The translations under genes were made by a program, and so were the position numbers. From contig NZ_APAT01000026.1 of the NCBI RefSeq assembly GCF_000347775.1, positions 122,431 through 186,430 of the forward strand: 64,000 nt of DNA, given 5' to 3'. Of this stretch, positions 13,625-21,742 are shown one piece after another (the stretch's first letter is position 1; each line of letters begins with the position of its first letter). Origin of the DNA: Marinobacter santoriniensis NKSG1 (GTDB lineage Bacteria > Pseudomonadota > Gammaproteobacteria > Pseudomonadales > Oleiphilaceae). Below the pieces are notes generated by a model. That model ran no database searches and had not been told where the DNA came from. It saw nothing but the letters and a program-made list of their open reading frames with translations.

Positions 13625-13880
13625 AAGCTCACCCGCTTATTGCAGAGTCGTCCAGACTTATCAGGAGAAAACAACGCAGGGGGCGCCTCGCAGAATTAGG
13701 CGTCCTCTCATTCTTAATTTAGACAACCCGCCGAAAAATAAAAGTCAATGCTCTTGGCAGAAAAGAAATGAGCCTTCAGTCAGTTTTTTTGGAAAACTGA
13801 ACTGCCTGATTTTTCATGCAAAATATGGAGTTTTCCGAGCGCCCTGTTTACAAACTGTTACAAAAGACCGGTCTGACCAG
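13625..13880. other. AT-rich non-coding stretch
   Basis: About 256 bases between the terminator hairpin and the DUF2489 stop, clearly richer in A+T than its surroundings. It includes a small hairpin GGGCGCCT/AGGCGTCC near 13681-13708 and a T7 run near 13785 flanked by CAGT/ACTG-type short inverted repeats. It would be the 3' untranslated region of the minus-strand operon. I see no gene in it. Confidence 0.5.
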
Positions 13881-14348
13881 TTAGTCGGTTCCTTCAAAGC
13901 GATGGTGCCGGATGGCGGTTGCGGCCCGACGTATCTCGTCGGTATGCGCACGTTCCACGTCGAATCGCTCTTTGTCCAGTTTCTCGATGAAACGGCTGTC
14001 CGTTGCCTGTCGGGCCCGGTGGGTCGGCATGTGTTGGAGTTTTTCGTGGACGGTCTGGAAGACGCGGAAGGGCGACTGGTCCAGCAGATCGGGCGCAACG
14101 TGATCCAGCAATCCCTTTAACCGAAGACACGCTTCGGAATACTCGATCTGATCCTCTTCGACGGCGAGCGCGATCACCCGAATGCTGTCGATCATGTCCT
14201 GGCGCCGCTTCAGGCGGAATTCCGACGCTTTTTCTTCCCTTCGTCGGTGCAGATTGATCGTGTTCAGTTGTTTCCGGATGAACAGAACCAGGCACCCGAT
14301 GGTCGCCAGACCCGCGATAATCAGTGTCCATTGCAACCATGGTGGCAT
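13881..14348 (-). CDS. DUF2489 membrane-anchored protein
   Basis: 155 residues of unknown function. One N-terminal membrane segment (about residues 4-24, WLQWTLIIAGLATIGCLVLF) is followed by a charged, probably helical cytoplasmic part with repeated arginine and glutamate (LHRRREEKASEFRLKRRQD). The overall pattern and the region IALAVEEDQIEYSEACLRLKG fit the DUF2489 family. ATG 14348 has AGGAG 8 bases upstream. It is 20 bases downstream of the molybdopterin oxidoreductase gene on the same strand and is probably co-transcribed with it. Confidence 0.8.
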   Translation of the reverse strand: MPPWLQWTLIIAGLATIGCLVLFIRKQLNTINLHRRREEKASEFRLKRRQDMIDSIRVIALAVEEDQIEYSEACLRLKGLLDHVAPDLLDQSPFRVFQTVHEKLQHMPTHRARQATDSRFIEKLDKERFDVERAHTDEIRRAATAIRHHRFEGTD

Positions 14349-14368
14349 CGGGTACTCTCCTCGTTTGT

Positions 14369-16663
14369 TCAGGCGGATTGCCGGGATGTCTTGGCCTGCC
14401 AGGCTTTGATACTCACCGACTGTCCGTTCAGCACCGAGGTTCCGGACAGATGATCGATCTGATCGTCAGCGAGCACGTCATTGATGGATGTGCCGGCATG
14501 GGATTGCGCGACGGATTGGCGGATGCCCTCCCTGTCGTGGCCCCAGCCATGGGGAATCGACACCACGCCCGGCATAATGTCCTCATTGATCTCGACAGGT
14601 AGCACGATCTGTTGTCCGCCGCCCTGTACCTCGGCCATGTCGCCCGCTTTCAGACCTATACGATCAGCATCCTGCTGGTGGATGATCAGTGTACACCGCT
14701 CCTTTCCTTTGACCAGCCTTCGGCTGTTATGCATCCAGTAATTGTTGCTACGCACATGGCGTCGGCCAATCAGCCGAAAATCGCCATCGGGGTCGGTCGA
14801 TAGTGCCTCGTGCAGGCGTCCAAGATCCTGCAGGAACCGTCTCGGCGCCATCTGGATGAGGCCGTCGCGGGTAAAGAGACGGTTTGGTAGTGACGGTTGC
14901 AAAGCACCCAGATCCACGCCGTGGGGATTGTCCCGAAGCGCCGCCAGCGACAGGCCTTTGGCAAGGCCGTTCCACTCACGATTGACCGGGCTGAGACGAA
15001 CGAGGGAACGAAGTGGGTGTCGCTCCGGTAAAATGTCCATGACCAGATCCACGGCGGGCTGCAGGAATTTGCGGGCCGGACCGGTATTGGCTCCATAGGG
15101 GCCGGTGCGCAGGAGCATGTCCAGGATCGGATCCGGACCAAGCTGCTTGAACGTTCGCCAACCGAGTTCGCTTCGCAAAGGCAGGCGGCCTCCCTTGCGG
15201 AGCCTCTCCAGGCGATGAGTCAGTTCGATAAGAATCTGCCAGTCGTGTCGGGTATCGTCGGCGGGTTTGAACAGGGCGTCGCTGAATTTGGCGACGTTGC
15301 GCACCGCGAACATATTGAAGATCAGATCGTAGTGGCTGCGCTCCAGCGCCGCGGTTGGCGGCAGGATGACATCGGCATGTCGCGTGGTCTCATTCAGGTA
15401 GTAGTCCACCGAAACCATGAAATCGAGGCCTTCCAGAGCCTTGTCCAGGCGCCGCCCGTTCGGATTGGACAGTACCGGATTGCCGGCCACGGTGACGAAT
15501 GCGCGAATCTGGCCTTCTCCTGGCGTGAGCATTTCGTCTGCCATGGTGCTGGCGGGATACTCACCGGCAAACTCCGGCAAATCCCGGACGCGGCTGCGGC
15601 GCTTGTCGAAATGGCCCTTCTGTCCACTCATGGCACCCAGAGTGACCAGATCGATAGCGGGCTGGGTAAACAGCATCCCGCCAACCGTATCGAGTTTGCC
15701 GGTAAGAATGTTCAGGCAATAGGACAGCCAGGTGGCAAGGCCACCAAAAGCCTGGGTGCTGGTTCCCATCCGGGAATAGAGGGCCGCCTTGCGGGTTTGT
15801 GCCAGCTGACGTGCCAGTTCCCGGATGGTTTCCGGCTCTATGCCCGTGCGGTGGCTAACGGCGTCGGGCGTGTAGGGCACCGACGCGAGCCGGAGCAGAT
15901 CGATGTCTTTGACCAGCCGTTCGGCAGGGCCCGGGTCGACCAGGTCCTCATCAAACAACGTGTGTACCATCGCCATCAGCAGCAGGGCGTCGGAACCCGG
16001 GCGGATAAAATGAAACTCGTCGGCCACTTTCGCGGTTTCGGTCCGGCGAGGATCGATCACGATGAGTTTGCCGCCCCGCTGCTTCAGGGCCTTCAGCCGG
16101 CCCCGGATATCCGGCACGCTCATCAGGCTGCCATTGGAGGCCATGGGATTGGCGCCGATGCACATAAACAGATCGGTGTGGTCGATATCCGGAATCGGAA
16201 ACAGGATCTGGTGCCCGAACATCTCCAGGCTCGTCAGCATATGGGGAAGCTGGTCGTTGGATGTCGCGGAGAACCGGTTCTGACTCCCTATCGCCCGCAG
16301 GAAGGGCATGGTGGCCACCAGGGACCCGTGGTTGTGGACATTGGGATTGCCAAGATAGACACCAATACTGTTTCGCCCGTGCTGGCTCCGTACCTGGTGC
16401 AGCCGATTGGCAACCAGATCAAAGGCCTCGTCCCACGAAATCTCCTGCCAGCCGTCGCCGGTCTTCCGGATCGGCCGCCGCAGCCGGTCCGGATCCTCGT
16501 GAAGATCCTGCAAGGCCGTCGCCTTGGGGCAGATGTGCCCCTGGCTCAGAGGATCGTTTTCGTCCCCTTTGATCGAGTCGATGCGTCCGTCCTTGACGGT
16601 AATCGCTACGCCGCACAGGGCTTCGCAAAGGTGACAGGTCCGAAAGTGGGTGCCGTTTTCCAT
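14369..16663 (-). CDS. Molybdopterin oxidoreductase, DMSO reductase superfamily
   Basis: 764-residue molybdopterin-guanine-dinucleotide enzyme. The N-terminal 4Fe-4S site is C10-x2-C13-x3-C17-x27-C45 (TCHLCEALCGV, GHICPKA). Central motifs include IGVYLGNPNVHNHGS, IVIDPRRTETAKVAD and VTVAGNPVLSNPNG; the C-terminal dinucleotide-binding domain has SIPHGWGHDREG. In the region where the family has its molybdenum ligand (RFSATSNDQLPHML) there is no cysteine or selenocysteine, so the ligand may be Asp or Ser; this is an inference. No twin-arginine signal is seen, so it is probably cytoplasmic. ATG 16663 is chosen for its GGGAG site; ATG 16711 is an alternative. The substrate is unknown. Confidence 0.87.
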   Translation of the reverse strand: MENGTHFRTCHLCEALCGVAITVKDGRIDSIKGDENDPLSQGHICPKATALQDLHEDPDRLRRPIRKTGDGWQEISWDEAFDLVANRLHQVRSQHGRNSIGVYLGNPNVHNHGSLVATMPFLRAIGSQNRFSATSNDQLPHMLTSLEMFGHQILFPIPDIDHTDLFMCIGANPMASNGSLMSVPDIRGRLKALKQRGGKLIVIDPRRTETAKVADEFHFIRPGSDALLLMAMVHTLFDEDLVDPGPAERLVKDIDLLRLASVPYTPDAVSHRTGIEPETIRELARQLAQTRKAALYSRMGTSTQAFGGLATWLSYCLNILTGKLDTVGGMLFTQPAIDLVTLGAMSGQKGHFDKRRSRVRDLPEFAGEYPASTMADEMLTPGEGQIRAFVTVAGNPVLSNPNGRRLDKALEGLDFMVSVDYYLNETTRHADVILPPTAALERSHYDLIFNMFAVRNVAKFSDALFKPADDTRHDWQILIELTHRLERLRKGGRLPLRSELGWRTFKQLGPDPILDMLLRTGPYGANTGPARKFLQPAVDLVMDILPERHPLRSLVRLSPVNREWNGLAKGLSLAALRDNPHGVDLGALQPSLPNRLFTRDGLIQMAPRRFLQDLGRLHEALSTDPDGDFRLIGRRHVRSNNYWMHNSRRLVKGKERCTLIIHQQDADRIGLKAGDMAEVQGGGQQIVLPVEINEDIMPGVVSIPHGWGHDREGIRQSVAQSHAGTSINDVLADDQIDHLSGTSVLNGQSVSIKAWQAKTSRQSA

Positions 16664-16755
16664 GGGGTCTCCCAGGCTGTTGTTCTCGGGTATCGGGTTG
16701 CGGTGTGCCATCAGATTATCAGATGTCGCAAATGAGGGGAGATACTGACGCACAG

Positions 16756-16783
16756 AAAAAAGGCCAGCCCGGAGGCTGGCCTT
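16756..16783 (-). terminator. Intrinsic terminator after the large lipoprotein gene
   Basis: A 10-bp stem AAGGCCAGCC (16760-16769) with GGCTGGCCTT (16774-16783) and a four-base loop. The A run at 16756-16761 becomes a U tract on the minus strand. It ends the FadL-lipoprotein transcription unit 13 bases beyond the lipoprotein stop codon. Confidence 0.85.
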
Positions 16784-16795
16784 GAGCAGTGCCCC

Positions 16796-19700
16796 TCAGG
16801 GCTGTGTGGGGAGTTCCTTTATGGGGTTGGAGATGAAGTTGAGGTAGACGCCCTGTGCAGGTATCTGTAGTGGAATTTGGATGTCTCCACGGTCGACACC
16901 ACTTGTCGAGTCTGTAAGACAGCTCAGGATTCCACTCGCGCCTCTGGCATCTACACAAGCTGCATAGCTCAGGAATCCGCCGACGATTGGAATGGTGACA
17001 TTGACCTTAACGTCAATTGGCGGCGCATTATCGTTGCGTTGTTCAATTTGCATCCGGCCATCATCAAAAAACACGATAGGTCCTTGCAAATTCAATGAAA
17101 ACGGCTTGCTGTAAAGGTCGTGAGACAATGCAGAAGCCAGAGGCAAAGAGAGATTTGGGGCATCGAGTGTCAGGTCTGCCACCGTCTTAAAGATCGGCTT
17201 CCCATCATCGCCCTCGATGATGATGCCTTCGACCAGTCCAAGAGGGTTGTCCTCTGAGGGCGTGCCGTAGGTCATCCGGAGAATCTGCGGCCCGGTTGCC
17301 TGTTCTCCAAAACCATCAAGGAACACACTGGCTGATGTGGTTGCTAACATTGTTGGGTAAAGCAAGACTCGGACCCCCGTCTTACCCGTATCATCGTCAA
17401 CCGCTGGCCCAATGACTTCAGTGTTCAAGGCATAGGTCTGGTAAATGAACTTCTTCTTGGGGCAGCTCTCGGAAGTCGAGCAACCAACCTGAGCGCCGAC
17501 GGGTACGCCCAAAGCCGTAGCACTCCCGTTCACCCCCAGCTTCGCGGAGTTCGCAGAGGGGAGGTAACCGTCAGTGTCGTTTCCTTCGTGTTGGAATGGC
17601 TCAAGACAGTTCTGGTTGTCAGGGTCATCACAATCGACAACGAAGTTTGCGTTGACATCTCTTATCGGAAGATTGCGTAGCGGTGTGAAGACCGAATTGG
17701 TTTCTGGTGCTCCCCGGAAATAGATGGTCATATCGGGTCCACCAATATCCTCTGGATCGACCAAAAGGTCTGTTTGCAGAGGGTAGCCCCGCGAAGAGCA
17801 AATAATGTTCGCGCAGTCGACGTCACCAATAGTGGCAAAGTTACTGGATGACATCGTGTAACGGTAGTAACTATCGGTCGACCAAGGCGTATCTGGATAG
17901 AATCGAATTCTCTGATTGTTCTTCTCCAGGCGCCCTTTTACCGGGGAGTACGAACCATCAGAATTTCTTTTCTCGACCGTAAACGTCTGACTGGGTCGTA
18001 TCGTACTCAGGTCCATGGATTGAGAGAAAACGACCACAATTGGCCGATTTGAAGGCAAGGTCGTGATGGGTAGCACTTGGCCCTTCGGCCCATTTGGCGC
18101 CGCATCTATACACTGTCCGTGAGTGCCAGCATCCAGATCAACACCGGTCGTGACACAGGGGTAGCCAGGGTAAGTTGTAAGGGCAAGAGGAGAATTGAAT
18201 GTAACTGAACCGTCGTCCACTGCCGGCAGGCCAAATGGCAATTCTTGGCTCATAACGGGATTTCCCGCTGGGTCAGTCAACTGATTGGTTATCTCAACCT
18301 TGTAATTAACGCCATGTTTGAGGCCGCCAACCGGGTTCACAACCACTGCGGTACCGTCTACATAAGCTTTAAGGTTACCGTCGCCAATAGTAAGCAACTT
18401 ATTACCCTGATAAAGCTGAATGCCATCCGAAAGGCTCTCAGAATCAATCGGCTCATCAAAGTTCAGGATGATCGGATCGCCCGGGCGCTGCATCTGATCG
18501 CGATCTCCCGGAATGGCAGTGTCCGGTCCCGGCATCCAGCTCACCAGAGTTGGGCTGGTGGTATCCGGCTGCCAGAGATCGGCGGCATCCAGGACGGAGT
18601 TGGCGTCAGTCTTGGCTTCCAGGTGGAAGGCGATGGTGGAATCGGTGTATTCCTGGCCCAGAAGACTGGGTTCGACCACGCCGATGGCGTCAATGTTGAG
18701 TACGCCGTCCTTCACCATCGCGATACCGTCCAGTTCAACCCCAAGCAGGTTCTGTGACAGTGACGCGTTCGGTTGCGCCTCGGCGGTGTTCATTGCTACG
18801 TCCATGAACAGCCGGACGTGTCGGGGAGCGTTCAGGTCATCGGTGTACGCATTGGGCAGCAGGTAACCGCTGGCGTCCGAAAGCATGGTGACCTTGATGT
18901 TGCCGGTCTGCTGGATCTGGTTGGTCTCGGGATTGATCACCGGCACGGTACCGTTGATTCGGACATCCAGACTGGTGCTGTTCAGGACGCTGTTCTTCGG
19001 TACCCGAAGTGGCAGTGCTTCATCGGCACCAAAGGAGGGGGCATAGGCCAATTCGGCGTAGAGCCCGCCGGTTTGCTGGGAAGGACCTGCCGTTCCCTGC
19101 AGTACCGAGTTGAGCGTTACCCCGTTGATAGGCTGGCCGTTCAGAATGGATTTGGTAGCTTGCTCCTCGGAGGCGCCACTACCCAGTCCGGAATCGACCG
19201 CTTCCTGGTAAACCACCACCGTTGGGCCAGCTTCCCGGATCTTGAAGGCCTGGCTGAAATTCAGGGTGGTACCCGGGCTGGTCTGGCTGGGCAGATCCTG
19301 AATCTTGAGGGTGTAGGTGGCTCCCGCTTTCAGCTGATCGTCCTTGGTGCCGCACAGGGATGGATCGTCGGTGAGGCAGGGGTCAACGGTGATACGGCGT
19401 TCGTCCACCAGAACGGTGGCCGGAACCGGATTGCCCTGATCGTCTTCAAGGACAATCTTTCCACCCATATCCTTCCATCGCGGGTCCACGGGCTGGGTCA
19501 GCAGCAGGCGGAAGGTCGAGAAGTCGACCGCCTCAAGCAGGCCATTGGGGGATGGAACCATGGTGGCGACCGAGAAATCGGCGGCGGTGTCATCCAGGGA
19601 CTGGATGCCCGTATAGCCACCCCGGGTCTGGAACTGAATGCCTTCCGGACCAGTGGCATTCGGCGTGTTGATACTGGTTGCGCCATTCGCCTTCAAGGCA

Positions 19701-20038
19701 TTGGCGAAAGAGACCGAATATTCGGTACCGAGAGCGAGCGGCGAATCCGGTGAGAGCTTGAGGCTCCGGCCACCGTCCACTTTGGTCACGGTGAACCCGA
19801 TATTGGTCGTGCCGTCGTTCACCAGAATCTCGCTCTGCAAGTCGGCTTCCGCGTCGGTTACCGGATTGGAGAAACGGATGACAATATCGGATTTCGGGCT
19901 CACACCCGTTTGCCCATCGGTCGGGTAGGAATAGACCACCGAGCCAGTCGGCAGATCGCCTTGCATGGCCTGCTCCTTGCCGCCACATGCGGCAAGAAGG
20001 ATGGCCGGCGCCAACGCCAGAATCTTGTAATGCTTCAT
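16796..20038 (-). CDS. Large Ig-like-domain lipoprotein, AupB-like
   Basis: 1080 residues. A lipoprotein signal (MKHYKILALAPAILLAACGG, lipobox LAAC) is followed by several bacterial Ig-like domains with the repeated pattern YPTDGQTGVSPKSDIVIRFS, TPFNFDEPIDSESLSDG-like and FSQSMDLSTI. GGAGG precedes ATG 20038. It starts 14 bases after the FadL-like porin gene, so the two form an operon. This resembles the aupA-aupB pair that Marinobacter hydrocarbonoclasticus needs for growth on alkanes; I recall that from the literature and cannot verify identity. Base composition falls clearly in the C-terminal half (about 16.8-18.48 kb). Confidence 0.8.
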   Translation of the reverse strand: MKHYKILALAPAILLAACGGKEQAMQGDLPTGSVVYSYPTDGQTGVSPKSDIVIRFSNPVTDAEADLQSEILVNDGTTNIGFTVTKVDGGRSLKLSPDSPLALGTEYSVSFANALKANGATSINTPNATGPEGIQFQTRGGYTGIQSLDDTAADFSVATMVPSPNGLLEAVDFSTFRLLLTQPVDPRWKDMGGKIVLEDDQGNPVPATVLVDERRITVDPCLTDDPSLCGTKDDQLKAGATYTLKIQDLPSQTSPGTTLNFSQAFKIREAGPTVVVYQEAVDSGLGSGASEEQATKSILNGQPINGVTLNSVLQGTAGPSQQTGGLYAELAYAPSFGADEALPLRVPKNSVLNSTSLDVRINGTVPVINPETNQIQQTGNIKVTMLSDASGYLLPNAYTDDLNAPRHVRLFMDVAMNTAEAQPNASLSQNLLGVELDGIAMVKDGVLNIDAIGVVEPSLLGQEYTDSTIAFHLEAKTDANSVLDAADLWQPDTTSPTLVSWMPGPDTAIPGDRDQMQRPGDPIILNFDEPIDSESLSDGIQLYQGNKLLTIGDGNLKAYVDGTAVVVNPVGGLKHGVNYKVEITNQLTDPAGNPVMSQELPFGLPAVDDGSVTFNSPLALTTYPGYPCVTTGVDLDAGTHGQCIDAAPNGPKGQVLPITTLPSNRPIVVVFSQSMDLSTIRPSQTFTVEKRNSDGSYSPVKGRLEKNNQRIRFYPDTPWSTDSYYRYTMSSSNFATIGDVDCANIICSSRGYPLQTDLLVDPEDIGGPDMTIYFRGAPETNSVFTPLRNLPIRDVNANFVVDCDDPDNQNCLEPFQHEGNDTDGYLPSANSAKLGVNGSATALGVPVGAQVGCSTSESCPKKKFIYQTYALNTEVIGPAVDDDTGKTGVRVLLYPTMLATTSASVFLDGFGEQATGPQILRMTYGTPSEDNPLGLVEGIIIEGDDGKPIFKTVADLTLDAPNLSLPLASALSHDLYSKPFSLNLQGPIVFFDDGRMQIEQRNDNAPPIDVKVNVTIPIVGGFLSYAACVDARGASGILSCLTDSTSGVDRGDIQIPLQIPAQGVYLNFISNPIKELPTQP

Positions 20039-20052
20039 GACAGAACCTCCAC

Positions 20053-21390
20053 TCAGAACTTCAGAGTGATCGAGCCGCTGAATACCTGGACTTCGCCGTC
20101 AGCCGTGACCGGAGTCTCGTTGCCGTCGTAGTCCACCAGGGTGAAGTCACGCTTCTGCAACTGCTGGTACTGGTAGCCAAAATCGAAGCGAATCGGGTAG
20201 GCGAGCAACCGCGTGCGGTTGTAAGTCGCGCTGACGCCAAGGCCGACAACGATCTTGTCCGTGTCCAGATAGTTGATTTCCGGGTTACGGGTGGATTTCA
20301 GAGGCGACTGCTCGTAGGCGACGCCGCCGCGGATAGCAAAGCTGTCATTGAACTGGTACTCGGCACCGAGCCGGGGAATGAGAATGTCGTCGAACTTGAT
20401 CCGGTCAGCCGAAGAGACCGAGCCTTGATCCTTGATGGTGTCGCCGGCGAACTTGTCTTCCAGCGCCGACCAGTTCTGTTGCTCGACACTACCACCCACA
20501 CGCCAGGAATCGCCCTGATACTGCGCGCCGACGCCGTAGGTTTCCGGCTGGAAGGAATCGATGGTGGTGACCGCGAGAGCAAGGCCGGGTTCCGGGATGG
20601 TCTGGGTCACGACGATGTTGGAGTCGACGCTGGTCGACGCCTCGGATTTGGTGCGATAGATCAACGCCGCTTCCCAGCCGTCCAGAAAACAGCTGTCATC
20701 GGGACAGAAAGTGCTGCCCAGGTCGATGTTGGTTCCCAGAATGCTCTTGAAGGAGGGTTGGGCATTGACGGACAGACGCTCCCGGCTGGTTTCGCCTCCG
20801 AGGGTTGAAACGGCGTCGAGTTTGGCGGCAGCTTCCAGAGTAATTCGGAACGAGGCACCGACTGAAATCCCTCGCCAGATCGGGGTAGCGCCTCCCAGAT
20901 TCAGGAACAGCGGCTCGCGGCCATATTCGAGGAACTGACCGGTGTCGGTAGTTCGGGAATCAAACGCGAGCATCTCCTTGCCATATTTCTCGACGCCAGC
21001 AATGAAACCGAGGTAGAGCGGATGCTTGAAACGGGTGATCGAGCCTAGATTGGTTTTCATGCCAAGCAACACGTGCTGGCTTGGAGAGTTGGATAGAATG
21101 TCCCCGTCAGCGTTCGGGTTCTTGGACCGGAGCTCCTGCTCGGCATGCAGAATGCCCGTAGTCAGTTCACCCCGGGTGTCCTTGGTCAAGGCTGCCGGGT
21201 TGTAGTAGGTGGCGGACACCTGATCATTGAACATGGACAGGGACTGTGCGGTGGCCACATCAACCGGCATTACCCCGTAAGTTGTGCCGATATTGCCCAT
21301 GCTGGCCTGAGTAGAAAGAGAAAATCCCGCGGAAAGTGTTGCGACTGCAAGGGACATCGCCCGTACTGAAAACCGGGAGGTGGTAACCAT
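20053..21390 (-). CDS. FadL-family outer-membrane transport protein, AupA-like
   Basis: 445-residue outer-membrane beta-barrel of the FadL family, which takes up long-chain fatty acids or hydrocarbons. The signal peptide ends near TQASMGNIG. The family N-terminal part GVMPVDVATAQSLSMFNDQVSATYYNPAAL forms the FadL plug region, and the protein ends in a barrel strand with a C-terminal Phe (SGSITLKF). GGAGTG is 6 bases before ATG 21390. The downstream partner is a large lipoprotein, as in the AupA-AupB alkane-uptake pair. The 5' leader carries a CA motif and an Anr-like box, listed separately. Substrate assignment is an inference. Confidence 0.82.
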   Translation of the reverse strand: MVTTSRFSVRAMSLAVATLSAGFSLSTQASMGNIGTTYGVMPVDVATAQSLSMFNDQVSATYYNPAALTKDTRGELTTGILHAEQELRSKNPNADGDILSNSPSQHVLLGMKTNLGSITRFKHPLYLGFIAGVEKYGKEMLAFDSRTTDTGQFLEYGREPLFLNLGGATPIWRGISVGASFRITLEAAAKLDAVSTLGGETSRERLSVNAQPSFKSILGTNIDLGSTFCPDDSCFLDGWEAALIYRTKSEASTSVDSNIVVTQTIPEPGLALAVTTIDSFQPETYGVGAQYQGDSWRVGGSVEQQNWSALEDKFAGDTIKDQGSVSSADRIKFDDILIPRLGAEYQFNDSFAIRGGVAYEQSPLKSTRNPEINYLDTDKIVVGLGVSATYNRTRLLAYPIRFDFGYQYQQLQKRDFTLVDYDGNETPVTADGEVQVFSGSITLKF

Positions 21391-21410
21391 TGATACACTC
21401 CGTTATCTCA

Positions 21411-21420
21411 TTGTTGTTGT
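21411..21420 (-). promoter_or_regulatory. CA motif (candidate Hfq/Crc site) in the FadL-like leader
   Basis: On the minus strand the leader reads GCACAACAACAATGAG; the core ACAACAACAA is 21-30 bases before the ATG at 21390 and just before the Shine-Dalgarno. A-R-N repeats of this kind are the sites at which Hfq with Crc blocks translation in Pseudomonas. Function here is inferred. Confidence 0.5.
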
Positions 21421-21505
21421 GCTTGTGCGCCGCCAAAATGTGAACTGGTGCACGATTGATCAGGGTCCAGTGTATGCGGCTTGTCTTTTCGGGACTTTGG
21501 CTTTT

Positions 21506-21519
21506 TTGACACAGATCAA
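21506..21519. promoter_or_regulatory. Anr/FNR-like box
   Basis: TTGACACAGATCAA on the plus strand, read as TTGATCTGTGTCAA on the minus strand. It matches the FNR/Anr consensus TTGAT-N4-ATCAA at nine of ten positions and lies about 120 bases upstream of the FadL-like start. It suggests oxygen-dependent control of that operon, not proven. Confidence 0.5.
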
Positions 21520-21681
21520 TGTCTGTAGAACCACATATAGCGCAATCGCAGGTAAAAGTAATTGGAATACATGGGCATAAAAGGCCACAGTTTGTGACTA
21601 TTTGTAGCAGGAAGGGCGTGATTTCGGGTAAAAAATGGGATTGTTGAACAGGGAAGGGCGCTGACGCTGGCCCAGAAACAG

Positions 21682-21705
21682 ATATGGCCCCAGTCGGGGC
21701 CATAT
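21682..21705 (-). terminator. Hairpin after the PEP-CTERM gene
   Basis: A perfect 10-bp stem ATATGGCCCC/GGGGCCATAT with loop AGTC, 38 bases beyond the PEP-CTERM stop. The following minus-strand bases are only moderately U-rich (CTGTTTCT), so it is a probable but not ideal terminator. Confidence 0.55.
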
Positions 21706-21742
21706 GAAACTTTAATGAATCAGTCTGTAAAACTTTTTGACA

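Larger units (their letters stand above)
21391..21742. other. 352-base gap upstream of the FadL-like gene
   Basis: Separates the FadL-like start from the PEP-CTERM stop codon. From right to left on the minus strand it holds a hairpin (21682-21705), an Anr/FNR-like box (21506-21519) and the CA-rich leader element (21411-21420). The promoter of the FadL-lipoprotein operon must lie here, but I could not assign -35/-10 boxes with confidence. Confidence 0.6.

Noticed and set aside
15215..16735. A 506-codon open frame on the plus strand
   Set aside because: Fully antisense to the molybdopterin oxidoreductase, whose motifs are convincing; long shadow frames are common at 60% GC.
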